Assembly: GCF_022829385.1 (NCBI RefSeq)
Contig: NZ_JAKSXX010000293.1
Span: forward strand, 1-47,609
DNA length: 47,609 nucleotides
Reading direction: 5' to 3'
Source: Methylobacterium sp. J-070
GTDB taxonomy: Bacteria > Pseudomonadota > Alphaproteobacteria > Rhizobiales > Beijerinckiaceae
The stretch's first letter is position 1; the number at the start of each line of letters is the position of its first letter. Made by a program: the position numbers and the translations under genes. The notes under the pieces were generated by a model. It saw only the letters and a program-made list of their open reading frames with translations, made no database searches and was not told where the DNA came from. Shown in pieces: positions 8,386 through 18,788 of the stretch.

Positions 8386-9035
8386 CGAGAACCGACATGA
8401 CCGGGACCACCGACACGAAGCCGGAGACGGCCGACAAGACGAGCGACAAGCCGGTCGCCCGGGCGATCAGCCCGCGCAGCGGCGCCCGCCTCGCCGTGGT
8501 GCAGGCGCTCTACGAGATGGACATCTCCGGCAAGGGTGTCCTCGACGCGCTCGCCGAGTTCGAGGCGTTCTGGATCGGCCGGGAGGTCGACGGGATCCTG
8601 CATCCCGAGGCCGAGACCGCCTTCTTCCGCGACCTCCTGCGCGGCACCGTGGAGGAGCAGCGGGCCATCGATCCGAAGCTCGACCAGGCCCTCGCCCAGG
8701 GCTGGCCGCTCCGGCGCATCGAGATCGTGCTCCGGGCGATCCTGCGGGCGGGGGCCTACGAGCTGATGTTCCGGCCCGACGTGCCGGTGGGGGCGGCGAT
8801 CTCGGAATACGTCGACGTCGCCCACAGCTTCTACACCGCCGACGAGCCGGGCCTCGTCAACGCAGTGCTCGACCGGCTCGCCCGGGAGGTCCGGCCGGGG
8901 GAGGTCGGGCCCGCCAAGGGTGCGGGTAAGGCGGGGAGCAAGGGGGCGGGCAGGAGTTCCGGCAAGCCGGGCTCGTCCAAGCCGCTCCCCGCGGATTCAT
9001 CCCCCGCCGACACGTCGCCCACCGACGAGGCCTGA
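8382..9035 (+). CDS. nusB: Transcription antitermination protein NusB with extended tails
   Basis: A 217-residue protein. The NusB core runs from about residue 32 (SPRSGARLAVVQALYEMDISG) to ALDRLAREV-like sequence near residue 170 (VNAVLDRLAREVRP). With NusE it binds boxA RNA in rRNA antitermination. Two features are unusual: an acidic/Thr-rich N-terminal extension of about 25 residues and a roughly 45-residue low-complexity Lys/Gly/Ser/Pro tail; the family is normally about 140-160 residues. A second ATG at 8397 is possible. It is coupled to ribH (ATGA) and followed by thiL after 3 bases. Confidence 0.92.
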   Translation: MTRTDMTGTTDTKPETADKTSDKPVARAISPRSGARLAVVQALYEMDISGKGVLDALAEFEAFWIGREVDGILHPEAETAFFRDLLRGTVEEQRAIDPKLDQALAQGWPLRRIEIVLRAILRAGAYELMFRPDVPVGAAISEYVDVAHSFYTADEPGLVNAVLDRLAREVRPGEVGPAKGAGKAGSKGAGRSSGKPGSSKPLPADSSPADTSPTDEA

Positions 9036-9038
9036 TCG

Positions 9039-10034
9039 GTGACCGGGCCGGCCCGCGCCTCCGAGGCCGCGCTGATCGCCCGCTACTTCGCCCCGCTGGC
9101 GGGGCCGGGCGCGGACGGGCTCCGGGACGATGCCGCCACCCTGACGCCGGCCCCCGGCCACGACCTCGTGCTCACCGCCGACGCCGTGGTGGCGGGGATC
9201 CACTACTTTCCGGAGGATCCGCCGGCCTCAATCGCCCGCAAGGCGCTCGGGGTGAATCTCTCCGACATCGCCGCCAAGGGCGCGGTCCCCCGCGGCTTCC
9301 TGCTGACCCTGGCGCTGCCCGACGACTGGACCGAGGCTTGGCTCGCCGAGTTCTCGGCCGGGCTCGGCCGGGCGGCCGCGGAGGCGGGCTGCCCGCTCCT
9401 CGGCGGCGACACCGTGCGGTCCCGCGGTCCCGCGCTGATCGGGGTGAGCCTGATCGGCGAGGTGCCGGCCGGCGCGATCGTGCGGCGCACCACCGCGCGG
9501 ATCGGCGACCGGATCTGCGTCACCGGCACGATCGGCGACGCGGCGCTCGGCCTGCGGCTGCGTCTGGAGCCGGAGGCGCCCTGGGCGGCCGGTCTCGATC
9601 CGGCGCTGCGGGCGGTTCTGGCCGACCGCTACCTGCATCCGCGCCCGCGCCTCGCCGCCGCACCCGCGATCCGCCGCCACGCCTCAGCCGCCATGGACGT
9701 CTCCGACGGGCTCGCGGGCGACCTCGCCCGGATGCTGGGTGCGGGCCGGAGCGCCCGGATCGACGTGGCCGCCGTGCCGCTCTCGGCGGCGGCAAGGCGC
9801 GCCTGCGCGGCCGAGCCCGGCCTGATCGACACGGTCCTGACCGGCGGCGACGACTACGAGATCCTGTGCGCGGTGGCGCCGGATAATCTCGAGTCCCTCC
9901 GCGGCGAGATGGCGGAGGCCGGCATTCCCCTCGCCGCCATCGGCACGGTCACGTCCGGCGACGGGCCGCCCCGCTTCGCGATGGCCGACGGCGCGGCGCG
10001 CGCGTTCGCGGCCGGGGCGTTCAGCCACTTCTGA
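9039..10034 (+). CDS. thiL: Thiamine-monophosphate kinase
   Basis: A 331-residue GTG-started protein that phosphorylates thiamine phosphate to thiamine diphosphate, the cofactor used by Dxs. ThiL marks: GADGLRDDAATL (metal-binding Asp pair), LTADAVVAGIHYF, ALGVNLSDIAAKGAVPRGFLL, LLGGDTVRS and TGGDDYEILCAV. Length is typical. The ribH-nusB-thiL order is common in alphaproteobacteria. No terminator hairpin is obvious after it. Confidence 0.95.
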   Translation: MTGPARASEAALIARYFAPLAGPGADGLRDDAATLTPAPGHDLVLTADAVVAGIHYFPEDPPASIARKALGVNLSDIAAKGAVPRGFLLTLALPDDWTEAWLAEFSAGLGRAAAEAGCPLLGGDTVRSRGPALIGVSLIGEVPAGAIVRRTTARIGDRICVTGTIGDAALGLRLRLEPEAPWAAGLDPALRAVLADRYLHPRPRLAAAPAIRRHASAAMDVSDGLAGDLARMLGAGRSARIDVAAVPLSAAARRACAAEPGLIDTVLTGGDDYEILCAVAPDNLESLRGEMAEAGIPLAAIGTVTSGDGPPRFAMADGAARAFAAGAFSHF

Positions 10035-10555
10035 GGGGCTGCCCGGGAGACCGGGACTTCGCGGGCGAGCCGGCCCGGGGCCGTGTGGGATGATGGATTC
10101 GGCACCGCCGTCCCTGCGAGCGGAGGCAGGCCGGGACAGCGGCACGCTCGCCGCTGGGGTGCTGCCCCGGGTCGTTCCGCGCGCGCTGACGGAGAGGGAC
10201 GTGGGCAACCGGGGCGTTCAGACGGAAACCTTACTCGGTTGATCGAAGGAGCCTGGCGGACGATCCCGGTACACCGTGGCCGGGTTCGAAAATGACGGTG
10301 GACCGGTGTCCGGGCGCCGCAAGATAGTGCATTGCTACCGCCAGTCAGCGGTTGGTGCAATGCAGCATTTTCCTGCCGCACTGCAAACTAGGTTCAAACA
10401 CAGCGTTTGCGCTCTCCGGCGAAGTTTGGCAATCAAGGCATTGTTCTGGGAAGGAAAGCCCCGAATCCGAGCACCGCGTCCCATGGCCGTCGTCCGGCGG
10501 TCGAGCTCGCCGATCACAAGCCCCCGCCAGGCACGATAATAACAAGGACGGTCGA
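10035..10555. other. Intergenic region between thiL and hppA
   Basis: 521 bases with no convincing gene; short open frames here have shadow-like composition. The second half (from about 10320) is clearly more AT-rich than its surroundings and should hold the hppA promoter, but no confident -35/-10 pair was found. It contains the hairpin listed at 10328-10364. Confidence 0.5.
10328..10364. other. Inverted repeat upstream of hppA
   Basis: TGCATTGC (10328-10335) and GCAATGCA (10357-10364) are perfect inverted copies. Nested inside, ACCGC (10337-10341) pairs with GCGGT (10348-10352) around a CAGTCA loop. It lies about 190 bases before the hppA ATG in the AT-rich segment. It could be an operator or an RNA structure in a long leader; no T-run follows, so it is not a classic terminator. 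Confidence 0.45.
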
Positions 10556-12700
<2,145 letters not shown>

Positions 12701-12712
12701 GGGGCGACGAAG

Positions 12713-12744
12713 TCCACGGCGGGACTTTCAGATCCCGCCGTGGA
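12713..12744 (+). terminator. Putative terminator hairpin of hppA
   Basis: A perfect 12-bp stem, TCCACGGCGGGA with TCCCGCCGTGGA, around an 8-base loop, starting 13 bases after the hppA stop. No strong T-run follows, so it may act as an intrinsic terminator with weak tail or as a 3'-end stabiliser. Confidence 0.6.
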
Positions 12745-12871
12745 GCACATTCCATCCTTGTAGTGGCGATGATGCCGTGGCCGGTGATGAAGGGGCACGA
12801 TCGGGTTTCGTAGCCTTCGGAAGCCGCGCTGTGCTCTGCGCGCGCCAAACCGGATGCGCTGAGACTCCGCT

Positions 12872-13222
12872 ATGACCGAGGGAGAACGTTTCGTCGGCGA
12901 TCTGCCGGTGAAGCTGGACTTTCACGACCGCAGCAAGCGGCGATCCTACGACGTGGCGAGGCGCGTTGCCATTCGACTCGAAGATGATCCCGGTTTGGTG
13001 AACAACGGCAGGGCCTATCTGGAGCGGTGTGTGCGCCCAGATCCGGCGCAGGCCCGGTACTACGCACTCTGGATGGATCTCCTTCGCCAGGATGTCCGGC
13101 AGATCGTGCGGCAGATGCTGGCGGATACCCCGCAAGGGGACCTTCTGCGCGATACCCAGCCGGTCTTCGTCGTGGTTCCACCCGAGGAACGAACACGGGC
13201 TCCAGGGATAGCCCAGCGTTGA
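12872..13222 (+). CDS. Partner protein of nucleotidyltransferase-like gene, function unknown
   Basis: A 116-residue, charged, soluble protein. It begins MTEGERFVGDLPVKLDFHDRS and has a helical RYYALWMDLLRQDVRQIVRQML segment. I do not recognise a named domain. Base composition is lower in GC than neighbouring genes, with more A/T third positions (for example GGTTTGGTGAACAACGG). It lies 25 bases upstream of the nucleotidyltransferase-like gene on the same strand, so the pair is likely one transcript. By position it could be an antitoxin or regulatory partner; that is inference. Confidence 0.7.
   Translation: MTEGERFVGDLPVKLDFHDRSKRRSYDVARRVAIRLEDDPGLVNNGRAYLERCVRPDPAQARYYALWMDLLRQDVRQIVRQMLADTPQGDLLRDTQPVFVVVPPEERTRAPGIAQR
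12961..12976. repeat. 16-bp direct repeat, left copy
   Basis: GCGCGTTGCCATTCGA occurs here inside the partner gene and again exactly at 13785-13800, just after the nucleotidyltransferase-like gene. The two copies are 824 bases apart, in the same orientation. Confidence 0.6.
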
Positions 13223-13247
13223 GCGATAGTGCCGTGGATTTCGCCGG

Positions 13248-13754
13248 ATGATGCGCCGGGACAAGCTCGATCACCTGGTGCGGGCCGCCAGCACGTTGAC
13301 GGGCCATCGGCGCTTCGTGCTCGTCGGATCTGCCGTCATCCTCGTTCGGTGCAACAACATACCAGGCGACATGCTGTTGACCCCTGAGGTGGATCTCTTT
13401 GTCCCCGATGTGCCGGACTCGGAGGCGGTTTCGGACGCCATTGAAGCCGACATTGGCCGAGGATCGAGCTTCCACCAACAGTACGGTTATTACTGCGACG
13501 GGGTCTCTGCCGGAACCGCTGTTATGCCGACCGACTGGCAGCAGCGCGCGGTGCCATACGAGAGCTCGGGCTGTCCCGGCGTCACGGTGATTGTCGCCGA
13601 TCCCGAGGACATCGCCCTACCCAAGATCGTAGCTTGGCGGGAGAAGGACAAAGACTGGCTCAAGTCGGGCCTGCGGTCCGGGATCTTTGCGCTCAACCTG
13701 ATACGGCCCGCCTCCCGCGCATGCCTGATACAGCGCCTGGACTGGGAGAGATGA
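13248..13754 (+). CDS. Nucleotidyltransferase-like protein (DUF6036/AbiEii-like)
   Basis: A 168-residue protein. The N-terminal half carries a nucleotidyltransferase-fold pattern: RRFVLVGSAVILVRCN (the GS turn), then LLTPEVDLFVPDVPDSEA, where the acidic pair sits. It continues SSFHQQYGYYCDGVSAGTAVMPTDWQQR and ends with DIALPKIVAWREKDKDWL, a Lys/Arg/Glu/Lys-Asp run found in DUF6036 and AbiEii-like proteins. Such proteins include toxins of type IV systems and housekeeping nucleotidyltransferases, so activity is not proven. Lower GC than surroundings suggests transfer. Family assignment is by eye. Confidence 0.75.
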   Translation: MMRRDKLDHLVRAASTLTGHRRFVLVGSAVILVRCNNIPGDMLLTPEVDLFVPDVPDSEAVSDAIEADIGRGSSFHQQYGYYCDGVSAGTAVMPTDWQQRAVPYESSGCPGVTVIVADPEDIALPKIVAWREKDKDWLKSGLRSGIFALNLIRPASRACLIQRLDWER

Positions 13755-13784
13755 TGCGTCGGCTCGCGTGGCTTGCAGCGGAAT

Positions 13785-13800
13785 GCGCGTTGCCATTCGA
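13785..13800. repeat. 16-bp direct repeat, right copy
   Basis: Exact second copy of GCGCGTTGCCATTCGA (first at 12961-12976), 31 bases after the nucleotidyltransferase-like stop codon. Confidence 0.6.
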
Positions 13801-13961
13801 TCCGTCTCGGTAACCGTCCTCTCTGGTCCATCCTGCCATGTGCGCCCCCGCACGCCGCTGACCGCGCTGTTGCATTGCACCTTGGCATCGCCGCGCCGCA
13901 GCGCCACCTCGGCGCCGGAACGCACCGGATGCGGCGCCGCCGCACCAGCACGAGGTAACCC

Positions 13962-15053
13962 ATGCCGTCCCTGCTCGACCCGATCCGTATCGGCGCCATC
14001 GAGGCGAAGAACCGGATCTTCATGGCGCCGCTCACCCGCGGCCGCGGCACAAGTGAGCACGTGCCGACCCCGATCATGGCCGAGTACTACGCCCAGCGCG
14101 CTAGCGCAGGCCTGATTCTCACCGAGGCCACCGGCATCTCCCAGGAGGGCCTCGGCTGGCCCTACGCGCCGGGGATCTGGTCCGACGCCCAGGTCGATGC
14201 GTGGCGGCCGATCGTGAAGGCCGTCCACGACCGGGGCGGCAAGATCGTCTGCCAGATCTGGCACATGGGCCGACTGGTCCATCCGGACTTCCTGGGCGGC
14301 GCGAAGCCGGTCTCGGCCTCCGCCACCACGGCCCCGGACCAGGCCCACACCTATGCCGGCAAGAAGCCCTACGCCGAGGCCCGCGCCCTGGAGGTCGCCG
14401 AGATCCCGCGGCTGCTCGGCGACTACGAACGCGCCACCGCCAACGCGCTCGCGGCCGGCTTCGACGGGGTGCAGATCCACGCCGCGAACGGCTACCTGAT
14501 CGACGAGTTCCTGCGGGACGGCACCAACCACCGCACCGACCAGTATGGCGGCTCCATCGAGAACCGCGTGCGCCTGCTGCGCGAGGTGACGGAGGCCGTG
14601 GCGAAGGTCGCGGGGCCCGAGCGCACCGGCGTGCGCCTGTCGCCCAACGGGGCGATCCAGGGCTGCAACGACTCGAACCCCGAGCCGCTGTTCGTGGCCG
14701 CCGCCCAGGCGCTCGCCGATGTCGGCATCGCCTTCCTGGAGATGCGCGAGCCGGGTCCGGACGGGACCTTCGGCAAGGCCGACCATCCGCCGATCGCCCC
14801 GGCGATGCGGCGCGTGTTCCGCAACCCGATGATCCTCAACGCCGACTATGACGGCATCAGCGGCCAGAAGGCGCTGGATGCCGGCGTGGCCGACGCCATC
14901 GCGTTCGGGCGCACCTTCATCGCCAACCCCGACCTCGTCGAGCGGATCGCCAAGGGCGCGCCGCTCAACAAGGACGAGGCCGCCACTTGGTACAGCCAGG
15001 GCCCGGAGGGCTACATCGACTATCCGACCCTGAGCCAGGCCCGCGCGGCCTGA
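13962..15053 (+). CDS. Alkene reductase of the old yellow enzyme family
   Basis: A 363-residue FMN flavoprotein resembling NemA, which reduces activated C=C bonds or nitro groups with NADPH. Marks: NRIFMAPLTRGRGT (FMN-binding start), QIWHMGRLVHPDFLGG, GFDGVQIHAANGYLIDEFL with the His-Ala-Ala-Asn substrate pair, NHRTDQYGGSIENR, and ADAIAFGRTFIANPDLVER near the end. Length is typical (about 360-370). It is a single gene with 160-300-base gaps on both sides; the physiological substrate is unknown. Confidence 0.94.
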   Translation: MPSLLDPIRIGAIEAKNRIFMAPLTRGRGTSEHVPTPIMAEYYAQRASAGLILTEATGISQEGLGWPYAPGIWSDAQVDAWRPIVKAVHDRGGKIVCQIWHMGRLVHPDFLGGAKPVSASATTAPDQAHTYAGKKPYAEARALEVAEIPRLLGDYERATANALAAGFDGVQIHAANGYLIDEFLRDGTNHRTDQYGGSIENRVRLLREVTEAVAKVAGPERTGVRLSPNGAIQGCNDSNPEPLFVAAAQALADVGIAFLEMREPGPDGTFGKADHPPIAPAMRRVFRNPMILNADYDGISGQKALDAGVADAIAFGRTFIANPDLVERIAKGAPLNKDEAATWYSQGPEGYIDYPTLSQARAA

Positions 15054-15366
15054 CAGGATGACCGCGCGTCCGGGACCTGCGTGGCGGGCCCCGGATGCGC
15101 GGGGATCGCGTGCGCGGAGCGAAGCGACTGAGGGATCCGCGACGAGCCGTGATCGTGCGCCGCACCGGGTTGCCGCGCTCGACGCGCAGTGACCGAGACG
15201 CCATCGCAGGGGCGCGCGGCACCGCATCGACCGGCCTGAAGCGCCCCGAAAACCGATGCTTCGCCGCGGCCCGGCTGCCCGGCGGCGGGAACCGGGGCGG
15301 CGAAAACCTTAATCGGCGCTGCTGCCTATGCATCCGGCCCGGGCGCGCCTATGTGTGCGCGAGACC
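15054..15366. other. Intergenic region between the old yellow enzyme gene and the sensor kinase
   Basis: 313 bases. Nothing convincing was seen: no tRNA, no clear terminator, and no gene-like composition. The kinase frame is open from 15328, but the ATG at 15367 is preferred. Confidence 0.5.
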
Positions 15367-17277
15367 ATGGCTGTGCCCCCTCACATAAGCGCGCGATCCG
15401 AATCGACCGTCGGGCCCTGGAGCACCGCCGACCGGGTCGCCGAACTGCACGACCTCGCGATTCTCGATACCGAGCCGGAGCCGCTCTACGACGATCTCGT
15501 CCGGGTCGCTGCCTATGTCTGCCGCGCGCCCGTGGCCCTCGTCAGCCTGGTGGATGCCGAGCGGCAATGGTTCAAGTCTGAGGTCGGCCTCGGCACCCGT
15601 GAATTGCCGATCAACTGCTCCGTCTGCGCCCACACGATCGAGGCGGGCGACCTGCTGATCATCCCCGACCTGACCGCGGATCCGCGGACGATCGAGAACC
15701 CGCTCGTCACTGGGGCGCCGTCCTTCCGGTTCTACGCGGGCGCGGTGATCCGTGGCGCGCAGGGCATCCCCCTCGGCGCGCTCTGCGTGCTCGACCGGGC
15801 GCCGCGGCCGGACGGTCTCGATTCGGATCAGACCGCCACGCTCACGGCCTTGGCCCGCCAGATCTCGAGCCTGCTGGAACACCGGCGCACGCTCGCCCGG
15901 GTGGCGGTCCGCGAGGCGGAGATCGCCGCGAGCGAGCGCCGCTTCCGCGTGATGACGGCGGCGATGCCCCAGATGGTCTGGACCACGCTGCCGGACGGGT
16001 TCCACGACTACTACAACGACCGCTGGTACGAGTTCACCGGGGTGCCCTACGGCTCCACCGACGGCACCGGCTGGAACGGGGTGTTCCACCCCGACGACCA
16101 GGAGCGGGCCTGGGCCCGGTGGCGCCACTCGCTGTCCACCGGCGAGCCCTACGAGATCGAGTATCGCCTGCGCCACCGGGACGGCGCCTATCGCTGGACC
16201 CTGGGCCGCGCCATGCCGCTGCGCGATGCGGACGGGCGGATCGAGCGCTGGTTCGGCACCTGCACCGACATCGACGACCTGAAGCGGGCGGAGACCGAGG
16301 CGCGCAAGCTCGCCGCGATCGTCGAGACCTCCAAGGACTTCATCGGCCTCTCCACCCTGGACGGCGCGATCACCCACCTCAACGAGGCGGCCCTGGCGCT
16401 GGTCGGCCTGCCCGATCTCGCCGCCGCCCGCCGCCTCCGGATCCCCGATTTCTTCACCGACGAGAGCCGCCGGATCCTCACCGAGACCGCGATGCCGGCC
16501 GTGCGCCGGGACGGCTTCTGGGAGGGCGAGCTGACGTTCCGCCACGTCGGCACGGGCGAGCCGGTGGCGGTCTTCTACAACATCTTCCCGGTGCGCGACT
16601 CCACCGGGGCCGAGATCGGCTACGCCACCGTCACCCGCGACCTGCGCGAGTCGAAGCGCGCCGAGGAGGCCCGCGACCTGCTGATCCGCGAGCTGTCCCA
16701 CCGGATCAAGAACATCTTCGCGGTGGTCGGCGGCCTCGCGGCGCTCACCGCGCGCAGCGACCCGGCCGCCAAGCCGTTCGCCACCGCCTTCCGCGAGCGG
16801 CTCGGGGCGTTGGCCCAGGCCCACGAATACGTCCGTCCCCATACGCCCGAAAGCGCCCCCGCGGTGGCGGGCCAGACGGTCTTCGGGCTCATGCGCCTGA
16901 TCATGGCTGCCTACGAGGAGGGCGGCCGCTCCCGGGTCGCCATCTCGGGGGACGATGCCGAGATCGGCGAGCGCACCGCGACGGCCCTCGCGCTGATCAT
17001 GCACGAGCAGGCCACCAATGCGATGAAGTACGGCGGCCTCTCCACCAAGGAGGGCGGCGTCGCCCTGAGCGGCCACCGGGAGGCGGAGCGCTATACGCTG
17101 ACCTGGGCGGAGGCCGGCGGCCCCCCGGTCACCGGCGCGCCGTCCCGGAAGGGCTTCGGGACGGTCCTGGCCGAGCGCAGCGTCGCCGGCCAGCTCGACG
17201 GCGTGCTGGAGCGCGACTGGGCCCCCGGCGGCCTCCTGATGCGGCTCAGCGTCCCGCTCGAGAACCTCCGCGCCTGA
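15367..17277 (+). CDS. GAF-PAS-PAS HWE-type sensor histidine kinase
   Basis: About 636 residues, no membrane segment. A GAF domain covers about 25-165 (PVALVSLVDAERQWFKSEVG, NCSVCAHTI, GIPLGALCVLDRAPR). PAS one (about 190-315) contains MPQMVWTTLPDGFHDYYNDR and a PAC-like YRWTLGRAMPLRDADG. PAS two (about 320-435) has no LOV cysteine motif. The kinase domain has the H-box LIRELSHRIKNIFAVVGGLA, an N-box ALIMHEQATNAMKYGGLS and a WAEAGGP segment, the His and Trp-x-Glu that define HWE kinases. No receiver gene lies nearby. The start is uncertain (ATG at 15328 also in frame). Confidence 0.9.
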   Translation: MAVPPHISARSESTVGPWSTADRVAELHDLAILDTEPEPLYDDLVRVAAYVCRAPVALVSLVDAERQWFKSEVGLGTRELPINCSVCAHTIEAGDLLIIPDLTADPRTIENPLVTGAPSFRFYAGAVIRGAQGIPLGALCVLDRAPRPDGLDSDQTATLTALARQISSLLEHRRTLARVAVREAEIAASERRFRVMTAAMPQMVWTTLPDGFHDYYNDRWYEFTGVPYGSTDGTGWNGVFHPDDQERAWARWRHSLSTGEPYEIEYRLRHRDGAYRWTLGRAMPLRDADGRIERWFGTCTDIDDLKRAETEARKLAAIVETSKDFIGLSTLDGAITHLNEAALALVGLPDLAAARRLRIPDFFTDESRRILTETAMPAVRRDGFWEGELTFRHVGTGEPVAVFYNIFPVRDSTGAEIGYATVTRDLRESKRAEEARDLLIRELSHRIKNIFAVVGGLAALTARSDPAAKPFATAFRERLGALAQAHEYVRPHTPESAPAVAGQTVFGLMRLIMAAYEEGGRSRVAISGDDAEIGERTATALALIMHEQATNAMKYGGLSTKEGGVALSGHREAERYTLTWAEAGGPPVTGAPSRKGFGTVLAERSVAGQLDGVLERDWAPGGLLMRLSVPLENLRA

Positions 17278-17431
17278 GCGGGCGTCGGCCGTCGATGGTC
17301 ACGCATCCCCGGCACGCGCCACCGCCCCCTCCGACGGCGCGTCGGAAATCCGCCGGTCCGCCCGCGAGGGGGAGCGCGCGGTGCCGGCCGGAGACGGGTC
17401 CCGTCCCGCGGATCGCGGCCGCGCAAACCTT

Positions 17432-18163
17432 ATGGCCTCCCCGATGAACCTCCGCACCGGCGCCGCCGGGCCGCACCTCGTCGTGCTCGATTTCGACGGG
17501 ACCCTGGCGGACAGCTTCGACTGGTTCTGCTCGGTCCTGAACGGCGTCGCCGACCGCTACCGCTTTCGACGGGTCGAAGCCCACGAGGTCGAGGGCCTGC
17601 GGCTGCAGGGCGCCCGCGCGATCGTGGCGCATCTCGGCATCCCGCGATGGAAGCTGCCGTTCATCGCCCGGCACATGCACGCGCTGGCCGCGCGCGATGC
17701 CGGGCAGATCGCGCTGTTCCCGGGCGTGCCGGCCATGCTGGCGGCGATCGCCGAGACGGGCGTGACGCCGGCGATCTTGTCGTCGAACCGCGCCGATACG
17801 GTCCGCCGGGTGCTGGGGCCGGAGAACGCGGCCCGCATCGGCGCCTATGCCTGCGGCGCCTCGCTGTTCGGGAAGGCGCAGCGGCTGCGGGGGCTGCTCG
17901 CGCGCAGGGGCGTCGTGCCGCATCGCGCGCTCTGCATCGGCGACGAGATCCGCGACCTGGAGGCCGCGCGCGCCGTCGGCTGCCCGTTCGGGGCCGTGGC
18001 CTGGGGCTATACCGATCCCCAGGCGCTGGCGGCGCAGGGCCCCGACTATCTGTTCACCGAGCCCGCCGAGATCGGCGCCTTGGTGGCAGGGGGCGCCGAC
18101 TACTGGCCGCGGGTCGCGCCCGGCACGACGCTGGCGCCGTTGCCGCTGCCGAACGGCTCGTAG
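17432..18163 (+). CDS. HAD family hydrolase (phosphoglycolate-phosphatase-like)
   Basis: About 243 residues. HAD motif I is LVVLDFDGTLADSFDWF, motif II is AILSSNRADT, a Lys in LFGKAQR serves as motif III, and motif IV is CIGDEIRDLEAAR. This resembles Gph-like phosphatases, but the substrate is unknown. The C-terminal 21 codons run through the 3' end of bamE on the other strand, a 64-base convergent overlap. An ATG at 17444 is an alternative start. Confidence 0.88.
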   Translation: MASPMNLRTGAAGPHLVVLDFDGTLADSFDWFCSVLNGVADRYRFRRVEAHEVEGLRLQGARAIVAHLGIPRWKLPFIARHMHALAARDAGQIALFPGVPAMLAAIAETGVTPAILSSNRADTVRRVLGPENAARIGAYACGASLFGKAQRLRGLLARRGVVPHRALCIGDEIRDLEAARAVGCPFGAVAWGYTDPQALAAQGPDYLFTEPAEIGALVAGGADYWPRVAPGTTLAPLPLPNGS

Positions 18164-18597
18164 CGGGTCAGGCCGCGGAACAGCTGGCTGATGAAGGCGC
18201 GGTCGGCGCCGCTGGTCGGCGTGGTCCGCTCGATGAAGTCGAAGATCCGGCCGTCCTGCAGGCCGTAGAGGGCCACGCGCTCGACCTTGAAGCCGGGGGT
18301 GAAGTAGACCGCCGTGACGGTCTGATCCTCGACCTGCTCGCCCAGGAACATGACCGTCCGGCGGGTGTTCTGCGAGATGTAGTACCAGGACTTGTTGCCC
18401 ACCGTGGACACGGTCGACGGCGTGCCGAGGATCTGCAGCACCTGCTCGGGGCTCATGCCGGGCTTGACCGTGGCGAGGGCCGCCTGATCGACCTGGTAGC
18501 CGTGGCGGAGCTCTTCGCCGATGCAACCGGACAGGCCGGCTCCCGCGAGGCCGATCAGAGCGAGGCGCGCGAAGGACTGGACGAGACGGCGCCGCAT
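18100..18597 (-). CDS. bamE: Outer membrane assembly factor BamE (SmpA/OmlA lipoprotein)
   Basis: A 165-residue lipoprotein. The signal peptide ends in the lipobox LSGC (about residues 21-24). The mature part has the SmpA/OmlA fold: LATVKPGMSPEQVLQILGTP, STVGNKSWYYISQNTRR and VEDQTVTAVYFTPGFKVERV. BamE belongs to the Bam complex, which inserts beta-barrel proteins into the outer membrane. The frame is open to 18720, but the ATG at 18595-18597 places the signal peptide correctly. It is divergent from the bc1 chaperone gene, and its end overlaps the HAD gene. Confidence 0.93.
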   Translation of the reverse strand: MRRRLVQSFARLALIGLAGAGLSGCIGEELRHGYQVDQAALATVKPGMSPEQVLQILGTPSTVSTVGNKSWYYISQNTRRTVMFLGEQVEDQTVTAVYFTPGFKVERVALYGLQDGRIFDFIERTTPTSGADRAFISQLFRGLTRYEPFGSGNGASVVPGATRGQ

Positions 18598-18788
18598 CGG
18601 GACCCCAGAGAGCGTGTTGACGGACGGGACGCAACCGTCGCCGCCGGCACGGGATTCCGACAGCGCTTGCGCCCTGGGCGTGGGTTGCCGTACCGCGGGG
18701 TTATGGCTTTGACAAGGCAAGCTTGGCCACAGGTGGCCGCCTTCCGTCCAGGATGTCCCGCGGCCCGCGCGGCGGCCGAGGGGCGGAC

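Noticed and set aside
10281..10297. GGGTTCGAAAATG resembling a tRNA T-loop
   Set aside because: The flanking bases do not form a T-stem and no acceptor or anticodon arm is present.
18709..18740. TTGACA -35-like box before the bc1 chaperone gene
   Set aside because: No acceptable -10 element at 16-18 bases.
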